Positions 11,989-21,437 of a stretch of DNA of 36,187 nt are shown piece by piece. A program made the translations under genes and the position numbers. Under the pieces are notes generated by a model. It saw only the letters and a program-made list of their open reading frames with translations, had not been told where the DNA came from and ran no database searches. Position 1 is the stretch's first letter; each line of letters opens with the position of its first letter. Location: the NCBI GenBank assembly GCA_027013285.1, contig JALUXR010000075.1, positions 1-36,187 on the forward strand. Direction: 5' to 3'. Source of the DNA: Candidatus Altimarinota bacterium. GTDB lineage: Bacteria; Patescibacteriota; Gracilibacteria; Absconditabacterales; Absconditicoccaceae.

Positions 11989-12981
11989 ATGCAAGATAAA
12001 GCTATTTTGTATTCAATAGATGAGAAAATTACAGTTTCACAATTGAGAAAGTTAGAAAATGCTGAGTTGGATGCCAGTAAAAAAAATAAGATTTTAGATT
12101 ATTGTGAGAAAAATAACATTCAGGCTTTGATAGATAAACAAGTTTTTCTAAAGAAGACCAAGCCATTGTCTTATATTTTGTATTATATTTGAAATTATGA
12201 AATTATAAAAAATAAAAAACTCATCGGTGTGGTTTGACCAAGACAAATGAGCCAAACTACTGTTCAGCTTGTTAAAGATTTTTTTAATAAAATAAAGAAT
12301 TTTCAAAATATAGCTATAGTTTCAGGTCTTGCAGATGGAGTAGATACTTTGGCACATAAACTAGCTATAGAATACAATATTCCTACAGTTTCAGTTTTAG
12401 GATTTGGACTTGCAAAATGACTTGCTTGAACTACAAGACACTTAATAAATGATATTGTAAAAAATGATGGATTGGTTCTTTCTGAATTTAAACTTAAACA
12501 GCCAGGAACAAATCGGACTTTTCCGCAAAGAAATAGGATTATAGCTGGATTATCTGATGTTTTGTTTGTGCCTCAAGCAAGAGAAAAATCTTGAACTTTG
12601 ATAACTGTAGAAGATGCTATGGAGATAAACATTCCAGTTTATACTTGTTTTTCTTCTGTTGATGATGAAACTTGAAATTGAACAAACAAACTTATAGCAG
12701 AAAATAAAATAAAAGGAATTTATAATCGAGATTTATTTTTAGAAGAAATTAAAGACATCTTGAACTTAACTAATCAAGAAAAAACTACAAAACAGATAGA
12801 AACTGCAGAAATGACAGAAAATGAAAAACTTATATTTCAGCACATTCAGAAGTGAAGCACTACACTTGAATTACTTTGCAATAGTCTGGATATGGATACT
12901 TGAGAAATTTTAAACTTACTTTCTAGTATGGAAATCTCTGGTTATATCCAAGATAATGCTTGAGAATATAAAATTTTGTAG
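11989..12981 (+). CDS. dprA: DNA processing protein DprA (Smf)
   Basis: DprA binds incoming single-stranded DNA during natural transformation and loads RecA on it. The 330-residue product has a short N-terminal helical domain, the Rossmann-type core (GVVGPRQMS, VSGLADGVDTLAH, the FPQRNRIIAGLSD ssDNA-binding stretch and the SGTLITVEDA block), and a small C-terminal winged helix (about 265-328). A TATTAT box lies 12 bases before the ATG and there is no Shine-Dalgarno, so the leader is probably only a few bases long. Together with pilus genes in the window it suggests competence for DNA uptake; that is inference. Confidence 0.93.
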
Positions 12982-13048
12982 TTTTTGACAAAAAATAAGA
13001 ATTGATTACTATAATAGTAGTTAATTTATAAAACAAAAATAAAAAATA

Positions 13049-15079
13049 ATGAAACATAGTTTAGATTATTTAAGTCCAAATATTTCTAATTGAAATGATA
13101 GAATTAGTAAAGATGAAGTTCAGCAATTAAAATATATTAAGAATCTTAAAAAAGAAAAACTAAAAAAACATACAAAAACAGCATTAAAAAAATTGTCCGA
13201 TGTTTTGTTAAAGCAAGAAAAAGCATATTTAAAAAGAAAAGTAAGAAATGACTATCTTGTAAGATTACAAAAGAAAGTTTTACATAAATTAAAATGAGTT
13301 ATTTGAAAATATGTTGATAAGTATAAAAAAATTAAGAAACATAGAAACATAAAATTAAATCATTTTGTTAAAAGAAAATATCCTGTATTACATTTAGATA
13401 AAAAGATTTCCTTTGATAAAGAAAGTTTGTTAGTTAATAGTAATTTAGAGTCTTCTAGAAAAATAAATTTTAGAAGGACAAATGAGTATATTTGGAACTT
13501 GTTTAGAAGATATTGGAATAAAAATATTCCTTTATGAAAATTAGAACAGCTTAAAGATATGTATTATCAATCTTTCTATAATGAGTTTTTTATTTCAAAT
13601 AATAAAATTAACAAACCTTTATTAAGATCAGTTCAGGAATATTATATGTATAAAAAACAATGGAATCAAATTTTTGAAAAGAACTTATGAATTTTTATGT
13701 CTAATGATTTAGCTCAAAAATTTGAAATTTTATGATATGTAGAATCTTATTTTTGAAAGAATAATAATAATAAAATTGCAAAATGACCATTTCAATTTAC
13801 TGCAAATGCATGAAATACTTATGATTTAGTTGATAGGGAAAAATGAATTTTAGTAAATGATTATAGGAATGACCCACTAAAATCTGCTGAAGGAGCTTGA
13901 AAACATTTGAGAGATTTATTTTTTTCTCTTTTAATTAAAAGAAATAAGTTAGATAAAAACGATGTTTTGGAATATAAAAAAGTAAAGATTAAAAAGTGAG
14001 ATAGTTTTTTCTGATTAGCAAGAAAATATAATGTTAATACTTCAATTGTAGTATGGTTCAATAAAATTATGTGACAAAATATTAAAACTTTAACTATTTG
14101 AAAAGAAATTTATATTCCTACAAAACTTAGAAATTTACAGTCAAAAATAAAAACTGAAGATATGGCTTTTGTCCTATCTATTTATAATTGATGATTGTAT
14201 AATAGAATTAGAATAAAAAATATAGATACTATGAATGAATATATAAATATATTAAAGAAAATTTATAATAATTATAAATATGTAGTTTTAAAATCAAAAA
14301 GTTCTAATTCATTATTAGCTTGAGTAAAAAAAGTAAATAGTATTTATTTTAAACATTGAAGATGATTATTTACTCATAAGTGAAAATGGATACATAAGTT
14401 GAGATACCAAAGTTTAAATTATAAAAAAAGATTTATTTTAAAACATATAAAAGAAGTTATTTTACAACAATCTTCTTATTTCTGGAAGTTTGCTTGAGCA
14501 GTTAATTTCTTTAATTATTTAGAAAACAATAAAAAAGTATTAGAAACTAAATGATTAGTATTGAATAATATTCCCAAAAAAATAGATTTAGAGCATGATG
14601 ATTTATCAGATTATCTATATAATGAGCATATAACATTTGATTTTAAATGAAAAGGTCCATGATATATTTCTATAAATACAAAAAATTTTACTTTTCAAAA
14701 ATTTGAAGAATCAGTTAATTGATTAGCAAAATTTATGAAGGCATGAAAACCAATTTTAGTTGAGAAAGAAAAATATATAGTTAAAAATTGAGATAATTTA
14801 ACTAAAATTTGGATGAAATTTAACTTTAAAAAAGAATGAATTACTTTAAAACAATTTATATTATTTAACAAATTACTCACAACAAATATTAAAATATGAC
14901 AACTAATTCTGATTCCAAAAAAGAAATATCAGTTATTACCACGATTATCAAAGTATAAAAAGGAAAGATATCTTAAAGATAAGTTAATTCAAAAATTAAA
15001 AGAAAAATATATAGTAAGGTGATATAACATTATTGAAGATACTAGACCTAAAAGAGAAATTTATATTTTAAATAAATAA
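13049..15079 (+). CDS. LysM-domain lytic transglycosylase-like protein (MltD type)
   Basis: The 676-residue product combines a GH23-like lytic transglycosylase core with two LysM modules. Putative catalytic Glu232 is in GYVESYFG. It is followed by the KGPFQFTANAG stretch, the NDYRNDPLKSAEGAGKHL block and YNGG at 379-382, the usual order in MltD/Slt enzymes, which cleave glycan strands to anhydro-muramyl ends. LysM 1 is at about 312-358 and LysM 2 at about 574-624; both are peptidoglycan-binding. The first 110 residues are strongly basic and helical. No signal peptide or membrane segment is visible, which is odd for a wall enzyme. The next gene starts 2 bases after the stop, so they are almost certainly coexpressed. 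Confidence 0.82.
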
Positions 15080-15081
15080 TA

Positions 15082-16092
15082 ATGTCTTTCAAAGAAAATT
15101 ATATAGATCCAAATGGTTGAGAAAAAATAGAAGTTAAAAAACTTTCGTCAGTAGAAAGAAAGAAATATTTAAAGAAATGGACAAAATGAACTAAGGCAGT
15201 ATTGCTTTCTACACTTCTTGCAGCTTCGACAAGTTCTGCAGAAGATATAGATATTTCAAAACTTCCACATTATACTAAGAATTTTTTTTCTAAAGCTTGA
15301 GATTATATAAAAAAACATACTCATGTTTCATACGATAGAACAGCTACAGACTGGAATGATCATTATGATACAGATTATTATTATAGATATAATACAAATG
15401 TTCAAAATTTAGATAATACTAATTTAGAAGGGATAACTAATTTAAATCCGACTTGATGAGTTGTGTATTCTGATTGACAAAAAATGTCTTTAGTTTCAGC
15501 TTCTAATATTATTGAAAATGAAAGTTTTTTAAAAGAGAATGATTTAGATGAAGTTATAATAAGGATAAATTGAACACCTTTCAAAGCTAAACCTAAGTTT
15601 TTGAAATTAAATTTTCAAGCAAGTGGTAGAAAATGAATAGTTGGTTATGAAATTGGAAAAACTATTACTTTGGTCTATGTTTCTTATTTAGATAAAATTA
15701 AAGTTTTATGAACTATAGATAATTATGCTTGATACATAGAGGAAAATAATCCAAGAGAATATGAAGTTTTATCTTGAGTTGAAAATAAAAAAAGGTTGTA
15801 TAAAAAAATATCTTCTTTACTGTGATGTCATAATTGTAGATACAAAAAAGATAGTTCTTGAAATATATATTTTTATTCAAATTGAAGAAATGTTTGAACT
15901 TTAAATAATATGTGAAATGAAAAAATATTAACAAGATGAAATAAAGTTTTAGCAAAAATTATTCAACATTGAGATAATATGATTATGACAGATAGTTTTT
16001 GAAATATCCTTTATAAATCAAATGGACAAAAAGTTCTTGATATAAAATTACCAACGGCTGATGAAAGAATAGTTTTAAGTGTGCAAAATTAG
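15082..16092 (+). CDS. Unknown protein with internal membrane/signal segment and duplicated beta motif
   Basis: I do not recognise the family. The 336-residue product has a hydrophobic stretch after about 38 mostly polar residues (KAVLLSTLLAASTSSAED, about 38-55), resembling a late signal peptide or signal anchor. Two similar segments occur near the C-terminus (DSSGNIYFYSNGRNVG and DSFGNILYKSNGQKVL), suggesting a beta-rich repeat. A CHNC pair precedes the first. The ATG follows the lytic transglycosylase stop by 2 bases, so the pair probably works together at the wall, for instance as enzyme and exported partner; that is inference from position only. The stop is TAG. Confidence 0.6.
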
Positions 16093-16122
16093 ATAAAACA
16101 TTATTTTTTTTTGTGAAAAGTC

Positions 16123-16150
16123 TTGATAATTACTTTAAAATATATATAAG
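16123..16150 (+). promoter_or_regulatory. Candidate promoter for the 26-residue peptide gene
   Basis: TTGATA at 16123-16128 and TATAAG at 16145-16150 are 16 bases apart, and overlapping TATATA boxes occur just before. Transcription would begin near 16157, which would remove half of the anti-Shine-Dalgarno tract described next; read-through mRNA from the gene upstream would include it all. Confidence 0.4.
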
Positions 16151-16196
16151 TTTCTTCCTCTTGAATTAAGAGAGAAAAATTAAAGGAGAAGGAATG
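16151..16196 (+). promoter_or_regulatory. RNA hairpin that can hide the ribosome-binding site of the 26-residue peptide
   Basis: The pyrimidine tract TTTCTTCCTCTT (16151-16162) can pair antiparallel with 16183-16194, which holds the strong Shine-Dalgarno AGGAGAAGG and the first A of the ATG. Eleven of 12 positions pair (two are G-U), with one C-A mismatch. A competing smaller hairpin CTCTT/AAGAG (16158-16162 with 16168-16172) would free the site. I read this directly from the sequence; function is inferred. Confidence 0.5.
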
Positions 16197-16274
16197 AGAT
16201 TAGCATTGTTTGTTCCATTAGCTGTAGTTATAGTAGCTATTGGAGTTGTTAAAAAATTTGTACCTATTAAATAG
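16194..16274 (+). CDS. 26-residue single-membrane-segment peptide with strong ribosome-binding site
   Basis: The frame encodes MRLALFVPLAVVIVAIGVV followed by KKFVPIK, that is one hydrophobic helix and a basic tail. It is preceded by AAAGGAGAAGG, the only strong Shine-Dalgarno I find in the window, with good spacing to the ATG, and it is followed by a rho-independent terminator 17 bases after the stop. A 7-bp hairpin TACCTAT/ATAGGTA (16261-16277) covers the TAG. Such dedicated signals on so small a frame argue that it is a real gene. Size, hydrophobicity and a hidden ribosome-binding site resemble type I toxins and other small membrane peptides, but I see no clear antisense RNA and no homology I can name. 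Confidence 0.6.
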   Translation: MRLALFVPLAVVIVAIGVVKKFVPIK

Positions 16275-16290
16275 GTATAAATATATTTTA

Positions 16291-16315
16291 AAGGCCGTTG
16301 TTTACGGTCTTTTTC
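16291..16315 (+). terminator. Rho-independent terminator after the 26-residue peptide
   Basis: AAGGCCG and CGGTCTT form a stem of about 7 bp (one G-U pair) with a 7-base loop, followed by T-rich TTTTTC. Confidence 0.75.
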
Positions 16316-16405
16316 TTGATATAAATAATCTGATTAAATTTAGATTGTTATTTTATATAAATTTTTTATTATAAATATCAGTTTTATATTGGTTATTTTT
16401 TAATT

Positions 16406-17293
16406 ATGATACATTTACATGGACATAGTCATTATAGTATGCTTCAAGCTATATGAGATACAAAAGCTATAGCAAACAAAGCTAAAGAATTAAATCAACA
16501 AGCTATAGCTATTACAGATACAAATGCTGGTTATGGATTTTTAGAATTTTATGAAAAAACTGATTGAATTAAACCAATCTTGGGTGTAGATTTAATTTTT
16601 TCTTATGATGGTAAAAATATGATGAATATAGTTTTATTATCAAAAACTTATGAAGGTTATCAAAATATGATACAATTAATTTCTATAGCAAATACTGTGA
16701 ATATGGTAGATGTTCCATTTATAACTATGGATGATTTGAAAAAATATAGTAAATGACTTATCTGACTTTCGTGATGAAATTGAGAAATAGAAAAACTTAT
16801 CGTATGATGAGAAAAAGACAATCTTATTTTAGAAAAAATTCAAGAATATGAAGATTTATTTGAATGAGAGTTTTACTTAGAATTTCTTACTTATGATTAT
16901 AATTTATTTGAAGAAAGGCAAAAAATAGAGAAAAAATTGATACAATTTATAGAAAATAATAAAAAGAAGGCTGTGATTACATCAAATTATAAATATTTAA
17001 ATAAAGAGGATAGAGATACTTATGATGTCTTGTTATGTATAAAAAATAATTGGAAATATTGAGAAGAAAATAGACCAAGAGTAAAATGATACAATCATAT
17101 TATGACTGAAGAAGAAGTTAGAGCAGTGTTAGAAAATAATTGATTATCAGGAGATTTACAAGATATTTTAATTTGAAATACTCATAAAATATCAGAAAGT
17201 ATAGATTGTAATATTCCATTACATCAATTACTTTTCCCAAAATATGAGGTTCCAGAAAAATATAGGAAATTATATGATAAAATGGAAAAATAA
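16406..17293 (+). CDS. Stand-alone PHP domain related to the N-terminus of DNA polymerase III alpha (DnaE)
   Basis: The 295-residue product matches only the N-terminal PHP domain of DnaE, which normally exceeds 1000 residues. It opens with HLHGHSHYSML (compare HLHVHTEYSLL) and has the AITD...GYGFLEFYE block, GIKPILGVDL, and near the end LLFPKYEVPE, where DnaE passes from PHP to palm. It stops there with TAA and no polymerase domain follows. Metal-binding positions are altered: the usual D-H-G-N is DTNA, and the D-x-H-Y-L block is NYKYL, so nuclease activity seems lost. It may be a separately encoded structural piece of a split polymerase, or a remnant. The 54-residue gene follows after 22 bases. 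Confidence 0.75.
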
Positions 17294-17315
17294 TATTTAA
17301 TTTAAAATAAAAAAG

Positions 17316-17480
17316 ATGTTTTTCAAAACTAGTTTAATGTATTTTGTTTCATTTATTATAATATTTACTTTTGCTATGGTTCTTATTTGAGATAGTAATG
17401 AAAATAAAAAAACAACTAGATTATGATATATTCTTTTGATTGTTAGTCTTTATTGTCTTTATAAAACATTTATTATATAA
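17316..17480 (+). CDS. Small two-helix membrane protein, unknown
   Basis: The 54-residue product has two hydrophobic segments (about 5-24 and 38-53) separated by a polar turn containing DSNENKKTTR. There is no recognisable family. It lies 22 bases after the PHP-domain gene and 9 bases before relA, a spacing that suggests one transcript. Its two glycines (GDSNE, RLGYI) are TGA codons. The reading is supported mainly by position and compact fit. Confidence 0.5.
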
Positions 17481-17489
17481 TTATTTAAA

Positions 17490-19688
17490 ATGCAGATAAA
17501 TTTAAAAAACTTTTTTGATTACAAACCAATATTTTCTGAAAAAGAAATAGAGGATTTTTTTGAAAAAGAGGTTAAACAACCTGTAATAGAATATCTTTGA
17601 GAAAAAGAATGAGAAATGTTGCAAAAAGCTTATGAATATGCAAAAAATGCTCATGGGAATGAAAAAAGACTTTCTGGTGAGCCATATATAGTGCATCCTG
17701 TTTATGTAGCAAAATATTTATTACTTATCCAACCTTGAATTTATGCATTACAAGCTGCTTTGCTTCATGATGTGATAGAGGATACTCCTATAACTTGAGA
17801 CGAAATTTTAGAAGAATTTTGACCTGAAGTTGCTTTTTTATGTTTATGATTAGAAAAAGTAGGTAGAGTAAAATATCAATGAGAAGATAGACAAATAGAA
17901 ACATTGAAAAAAACTTTTTTGGCAATGGGGCAAGATATAAGAGTAATTTTTGTGAAACTTGCAGATAGGATTCATAATATTCAAACTTTAAAATATCATC
18001 CTAAAAGAGAAAAACAAGTAAGGATAGCAGAAGAAACTTTAAAGGTTTATGCTCCTATTTCAAAAAGATTATGAATAGAAGTATTTCAACTTTACTTAGA
18101 AAATGGATCATTTGCTATTTTAGAGCCAGGAGAATTTAATAGGATATTTACTTATTTAGAAAAAAATTATTCGAAGGTAAATATAGATAAGATAAAATAT
18201 AGTATTGAGAAAATTTTAAAAAAGGATGATATAGAATATTTATCTATAAAATGAAGATTAAAGAGTCCTTATAGAATATATCTTAAGTTTTTTAAGTATA
18301 AGACGACTTGTATAAAAGAGATAAAAGATATTTTAGCTTTTAGAATAATAGTAAATAATATATCAAATTGTTATACTACATTATGAGCTATTCATTCACA
18401 ATATACTCCAATTCTTAAAAGAATTAAAGATTATATATCTATTCCAAAACCAAATGGTTATCAATCACTTCATACAACAGTTTTATGACTTTATAAAACA
18501 CCAGTTGAGATACAAATAAGAACAAAGAAAATGGATGATTTAGCAGAATATTGAGTTGCTGCACATTTTATTTACAAAGAATTATGAAATTCTAATAAAA
18601 CAGAACTTAAACAGATAGAGTGGGTAAATAAATTGAAAGAAATTTCAAAGGAATACCAAGAAAAAAGTTCAGAAAATAAAAATTTCTTTAATATATTGGA
18701 TGTTGATTTTTTGAGTAAATCTGTATTTATTTATACACCAGCTTGAAAAGTTATAGAATTACCTAAATGAGCTACAGTTTTAGATTTTGCATTTAGAGTT
18801 CATACAGATATATGATTACATTTTAAGTCTGCTACGGTAGATGGAAAGATTGTTCCTATAGATTATAAACTGAGGAATTGAGATATTGTGGAAATTAAAA
18901 CTTTTAGAAATAATGTTTCTGTAAAAAAATCTTGGTTAGATTATGTATTTTCTCCAACTAGTAAAAATAAGATAAGACAATATTTTAATCATCTTGAAAG
19001 ACAACATAGTATAGATTTATGAAAGGATATTTTAAATAAAGAATTAAAAAAATATTCTTTACCTGAGTTAGATAATAATAACAATTTGATTAAGTTAAAA
19101 CTTTCTGATCAAGAGATGGAAAGATATTTAATTCAAATTGCTAATTGAAATTTGAGTATTTCTAAATTTATTAGATGATTTTATCCTAATATTTATACTC
19201 ATAAACAAGAAATTCAAGAAAAATTAGAAGATATTCAAAAAGAAGTTAAATCACAAGTAATAATTGATAATTCTAAATTATTTAAATACATATTTTGTCC
19301 TGAATGTAAACCAATAAAATGAGATATTATTATTTGAAAAGTAATAGATGAATGAATAAAAATTCACAAAACATCTTGTAAAGCACTTAAGACTATAAAT
19401 TTTCAAAAATTAGTAGAGGCTCATTGGGAATGACAACCACAAAATGGATATGAAGTTATTTTGAATTTTAATATTACAGATAAAAAAGAAAATTTTTTGG
19501 ATATTATAAATGTTTTAAATGAATTTAAGATAAAAATATTGAATATAAATACAATAAATGAAAATTGAAAAGATTATTTACTTGTAGATATAAATATTAA
19601 ATTACCTACAACATTGCATCTTATAAATAAGAAATTAAAAAAACAACTAAATAATTTATTTAATTCGGTGAGAATAAATTTTAAATAA
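17490..19688 (+). CDS. relA/spoT: Bifunctional (p)ppGpp synthetase/hydrolase, RelA/SpoT homologue
   Basis: RSH proteins make and degrade the stringent-response alarmone (p)ppGpp. The 732-residue product is full length. The HD hydrolase domain has His55, His69, His-Asp 93-94 and Glu-Asp 97-98 (LLHDVIEDTP). The synthetase domain shows DILAFRIIV, KPNGYQSLHTTV and VEIQIRT. A TGS domain (VFIYTPAGKVIELPKGATVLDFAF) follows, then a region with a CPEC pair and a later cysteine, and a C-terminal ACT domain. Both catalytic halves look intact, so it is probably bifunctional. It is the last gene of the plus-strand run. A terminator is found only beyond the tRNA on the opposite strand. Confidence 0.94.
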
Positions 19689-19694
19689 AAAAAA

Positions 19695-19767
19695 AGCTAC
19701 AGATCAGACTTGAACTGACGACCTTCCCCTTACCATGGGGATGCTCTACCAGCTGAGCTACTGTAGC
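19695..19767 (-). tRNA. tRNA-Thr (anticodon GGT)
   Basis: The minus strand folds into a full 73-base cloverleaf: acceptor GCTACAG/CTGTAGC, D stem GCTC/GAGC, anticodon stem TCCCC/GGGGA with loop ATGGTAA (anticodon GGT, reading ACC and ACT), T stem GTCAG/CTGAT (one G-U pair) and loop TTCAAGT. The discriminator base is T. CCA is not encoded, and a run of T follows directly. It lies 29 bases downstream of atpC. Confidence 0.95.
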
Positions 19768-19770
19768 ATT

Positions 19771-19798
19771 ATACTAGGTATATTCCTAGTATTTTTTT
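19771..19798 (+). terminator. Rho-independent terminator, plus strand (end of the relA transcript)
   Basis: ATACTAGG/CCTAGTAT forms an 8-bp perfect stem with loop TATATT and is followed by six more T. It ends at the stop codon of the opposing atpC. Read on the plus strand it would end a relA transcript that has already passed antisense through the tRNA gene. Confidence 0.65.
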
Positions 19799-20225
19799 AA
19801 TGATATTTGTTTAATTCTAGATCAGCCATTATTTTATTCATTTTAAATAATGCTTTTTCTATATCTTCAATAGATCATTTTGTTTTAATTTCTTCTATTT
19901 CTTTTTCTAATTTTTCTTTCATTTTTTGTAATTCTTCATCTGATAGAGTATTTTTTGATGTAGCAGAAGAAACTACAACAGAAATTTCTTTTCAATCTGT
20001 ATAAACTACACCATCTCAAACAGAAATAACATTAAATTCATCTTTTTTAAAGAAATCTTTATTATCTTGATTTGTCTTAAATTTACATATTCATCATTGA
20101 ACAACTCAAGCATACATAGCATGATCAGGTAAAATACCTATTTCTCATTCTTGAGTTGGAACTATTACTTCTTCTATTTCTCAGTTATATAAAGTTCCTT
20201 CTGTAGAAACTATTTTTAATTTCAT
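19797..20225 (-). CDS. atpC: ATP synthase F1 epsilon subunit
   Basis: The epsilon subunit joins the rotor stalk of F-type ATP synthase and can inhibit ATP hydrolysis. The 142-residue product has the N-terminal beta-sandwich signature (MKLKIVSTEGTLYNG, PTQEGEIGILPDHA), which is highly conserved, and a C-terminal helical hairpin (about 95-140). It contains a lysine-rich insertion near residues 50-60. It lies 53 bases downstream of ftsZ on the same strand, apart from any other atp gene in view. The start at 20225 is fixed by the conserved MKLKIV. Confidence 0.88.
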
Positions 20226-20278
20226 TAATCTAATATTTTAATAATTAAACAATTTAATATTTTAGATAACATACAAAA

Positions 20279-21409
20279 CTATTTTGCTTTTCTTCTTAAA
20301 AATGCAGGAACATCTGATTGATTATTTTCTTTTGGTTCTATTGGTTTACTAGTGCTTAATGTTTTTGAAACAAAATCATTTCATTTACTTGTGTTGTTTC
20401 TAAATGGATTTGATTTTGTAGCTGGTCATTTGATTATATCATTTTGGATAGTTTCAGGAAATCAAGTAGCAATGATAGTAACTTTTACATCTTGTTCATA
20501 ATTTTCATCTATAGACATTCCCCAAATAATATTTGCATCATCAGCTGCGATATTTTCTATAATTCAAGCTGCTTCTTGAACCTCAGTAGGTGTTAAATCT
20601 TCACTTCATGTAACTGCAAAGATAATATTTTTTGCACCTTCAAGTTTTGCTTCTAATAAAGGATTTTCTATAGCTTGTCTTGTAGCATCTACTGTTCTAT
20701 TTTCACCTTCACCATAACCAATACCAAGTAGAGCAGTTCAAGATTCTTTCATAATTGCTAATATATCAGCAAAATCTATATTAATTAAACCTGGTTTGAT
20801 AACTAAATCAGATATTCATTGAACACCTAAGTGTAAAATTTTATCTATCATATTAAAGGCTGCTTTGAATGTTGTTTTTTTATCAATAATATTAAATATT
20901 TTATCATTTGGTATTACAATAAGAGTATCTACTCATTCTTTGATTTTTGATAATCATTCGATAGCATTTTCCAATCTTCTTTTTCATTCAAAAGAGAAAG
21001 GTTTTGTAACTACTCATACTGTAAGAATTCATAATTCTTTTGCAGCTTGTGCAATTACTGGAGCAGCACCAGTTCAAGTACCACCTCACATACCAGCAGT
21101 GATAAAAAGCATGTCTGTATCATCAAGATGTCTTTTAATTTCATCAATATTTTCTTCTGCAGCTTTTCTACCAATTTCTGGGTTTGCTCAAGCACCTAAT
21201 CATCTAGTTAAATTAAGTCAAATATTTACTTTATCATTAGCTAAGTTATTTTCCAATGCTTGTGCATCTGTATTTACTGCTATAAATTCAACTCAGTCAA
21301 TTCATTCTTGAACCATTCTATTGATAGTATTTCATCCAGCTCAACCAACTCAAATTACTTTAATTCTTGCTCCAGGAATGAAATCAGGTGTTATTTCTGT
21401 TAATGCCAT
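20279..21409 (-). CDS. ftsZ: Cell division GTPase FtsZ
   Basis: FtsZ polymerises into the division ring. The 376-residue product has the nucleotide loop VIGVGGAGGNT at 18-28, in which three of the five glycines are TGA codons. It also has the tubulin signature GMGGGTGTG at 106-114, the NxD catalytic loop region (FADI) and the C-terminal partner-binding peptide DVPAFLRRKAK. GGN and TGA glycine codons are used in roughly equal number. It follows ftsA by 28 bases, so an ftsA-ftsZ operon is clear, with atpC possibly at its end. The stop is TAG. Confidence 0.97.
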
Positions 21410-21437
21410 TTTAAATTTTAATTATTATATAAATGTT

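Noticed and set aside
19695..19767. The tRNA as the UGA-decoding tRNA-Gly(UCA)
   Set aside because: Its anticodon is GGT with a clean cloverleaf, so it is tRNA-Thr; I found no tRNA with anticodon TCA in the window.
20865..21311. 148-codon plus-strand frame
   Set aside because: It lies entirely antisense to ftsZ, whose conserved motifs fix the coding strand.
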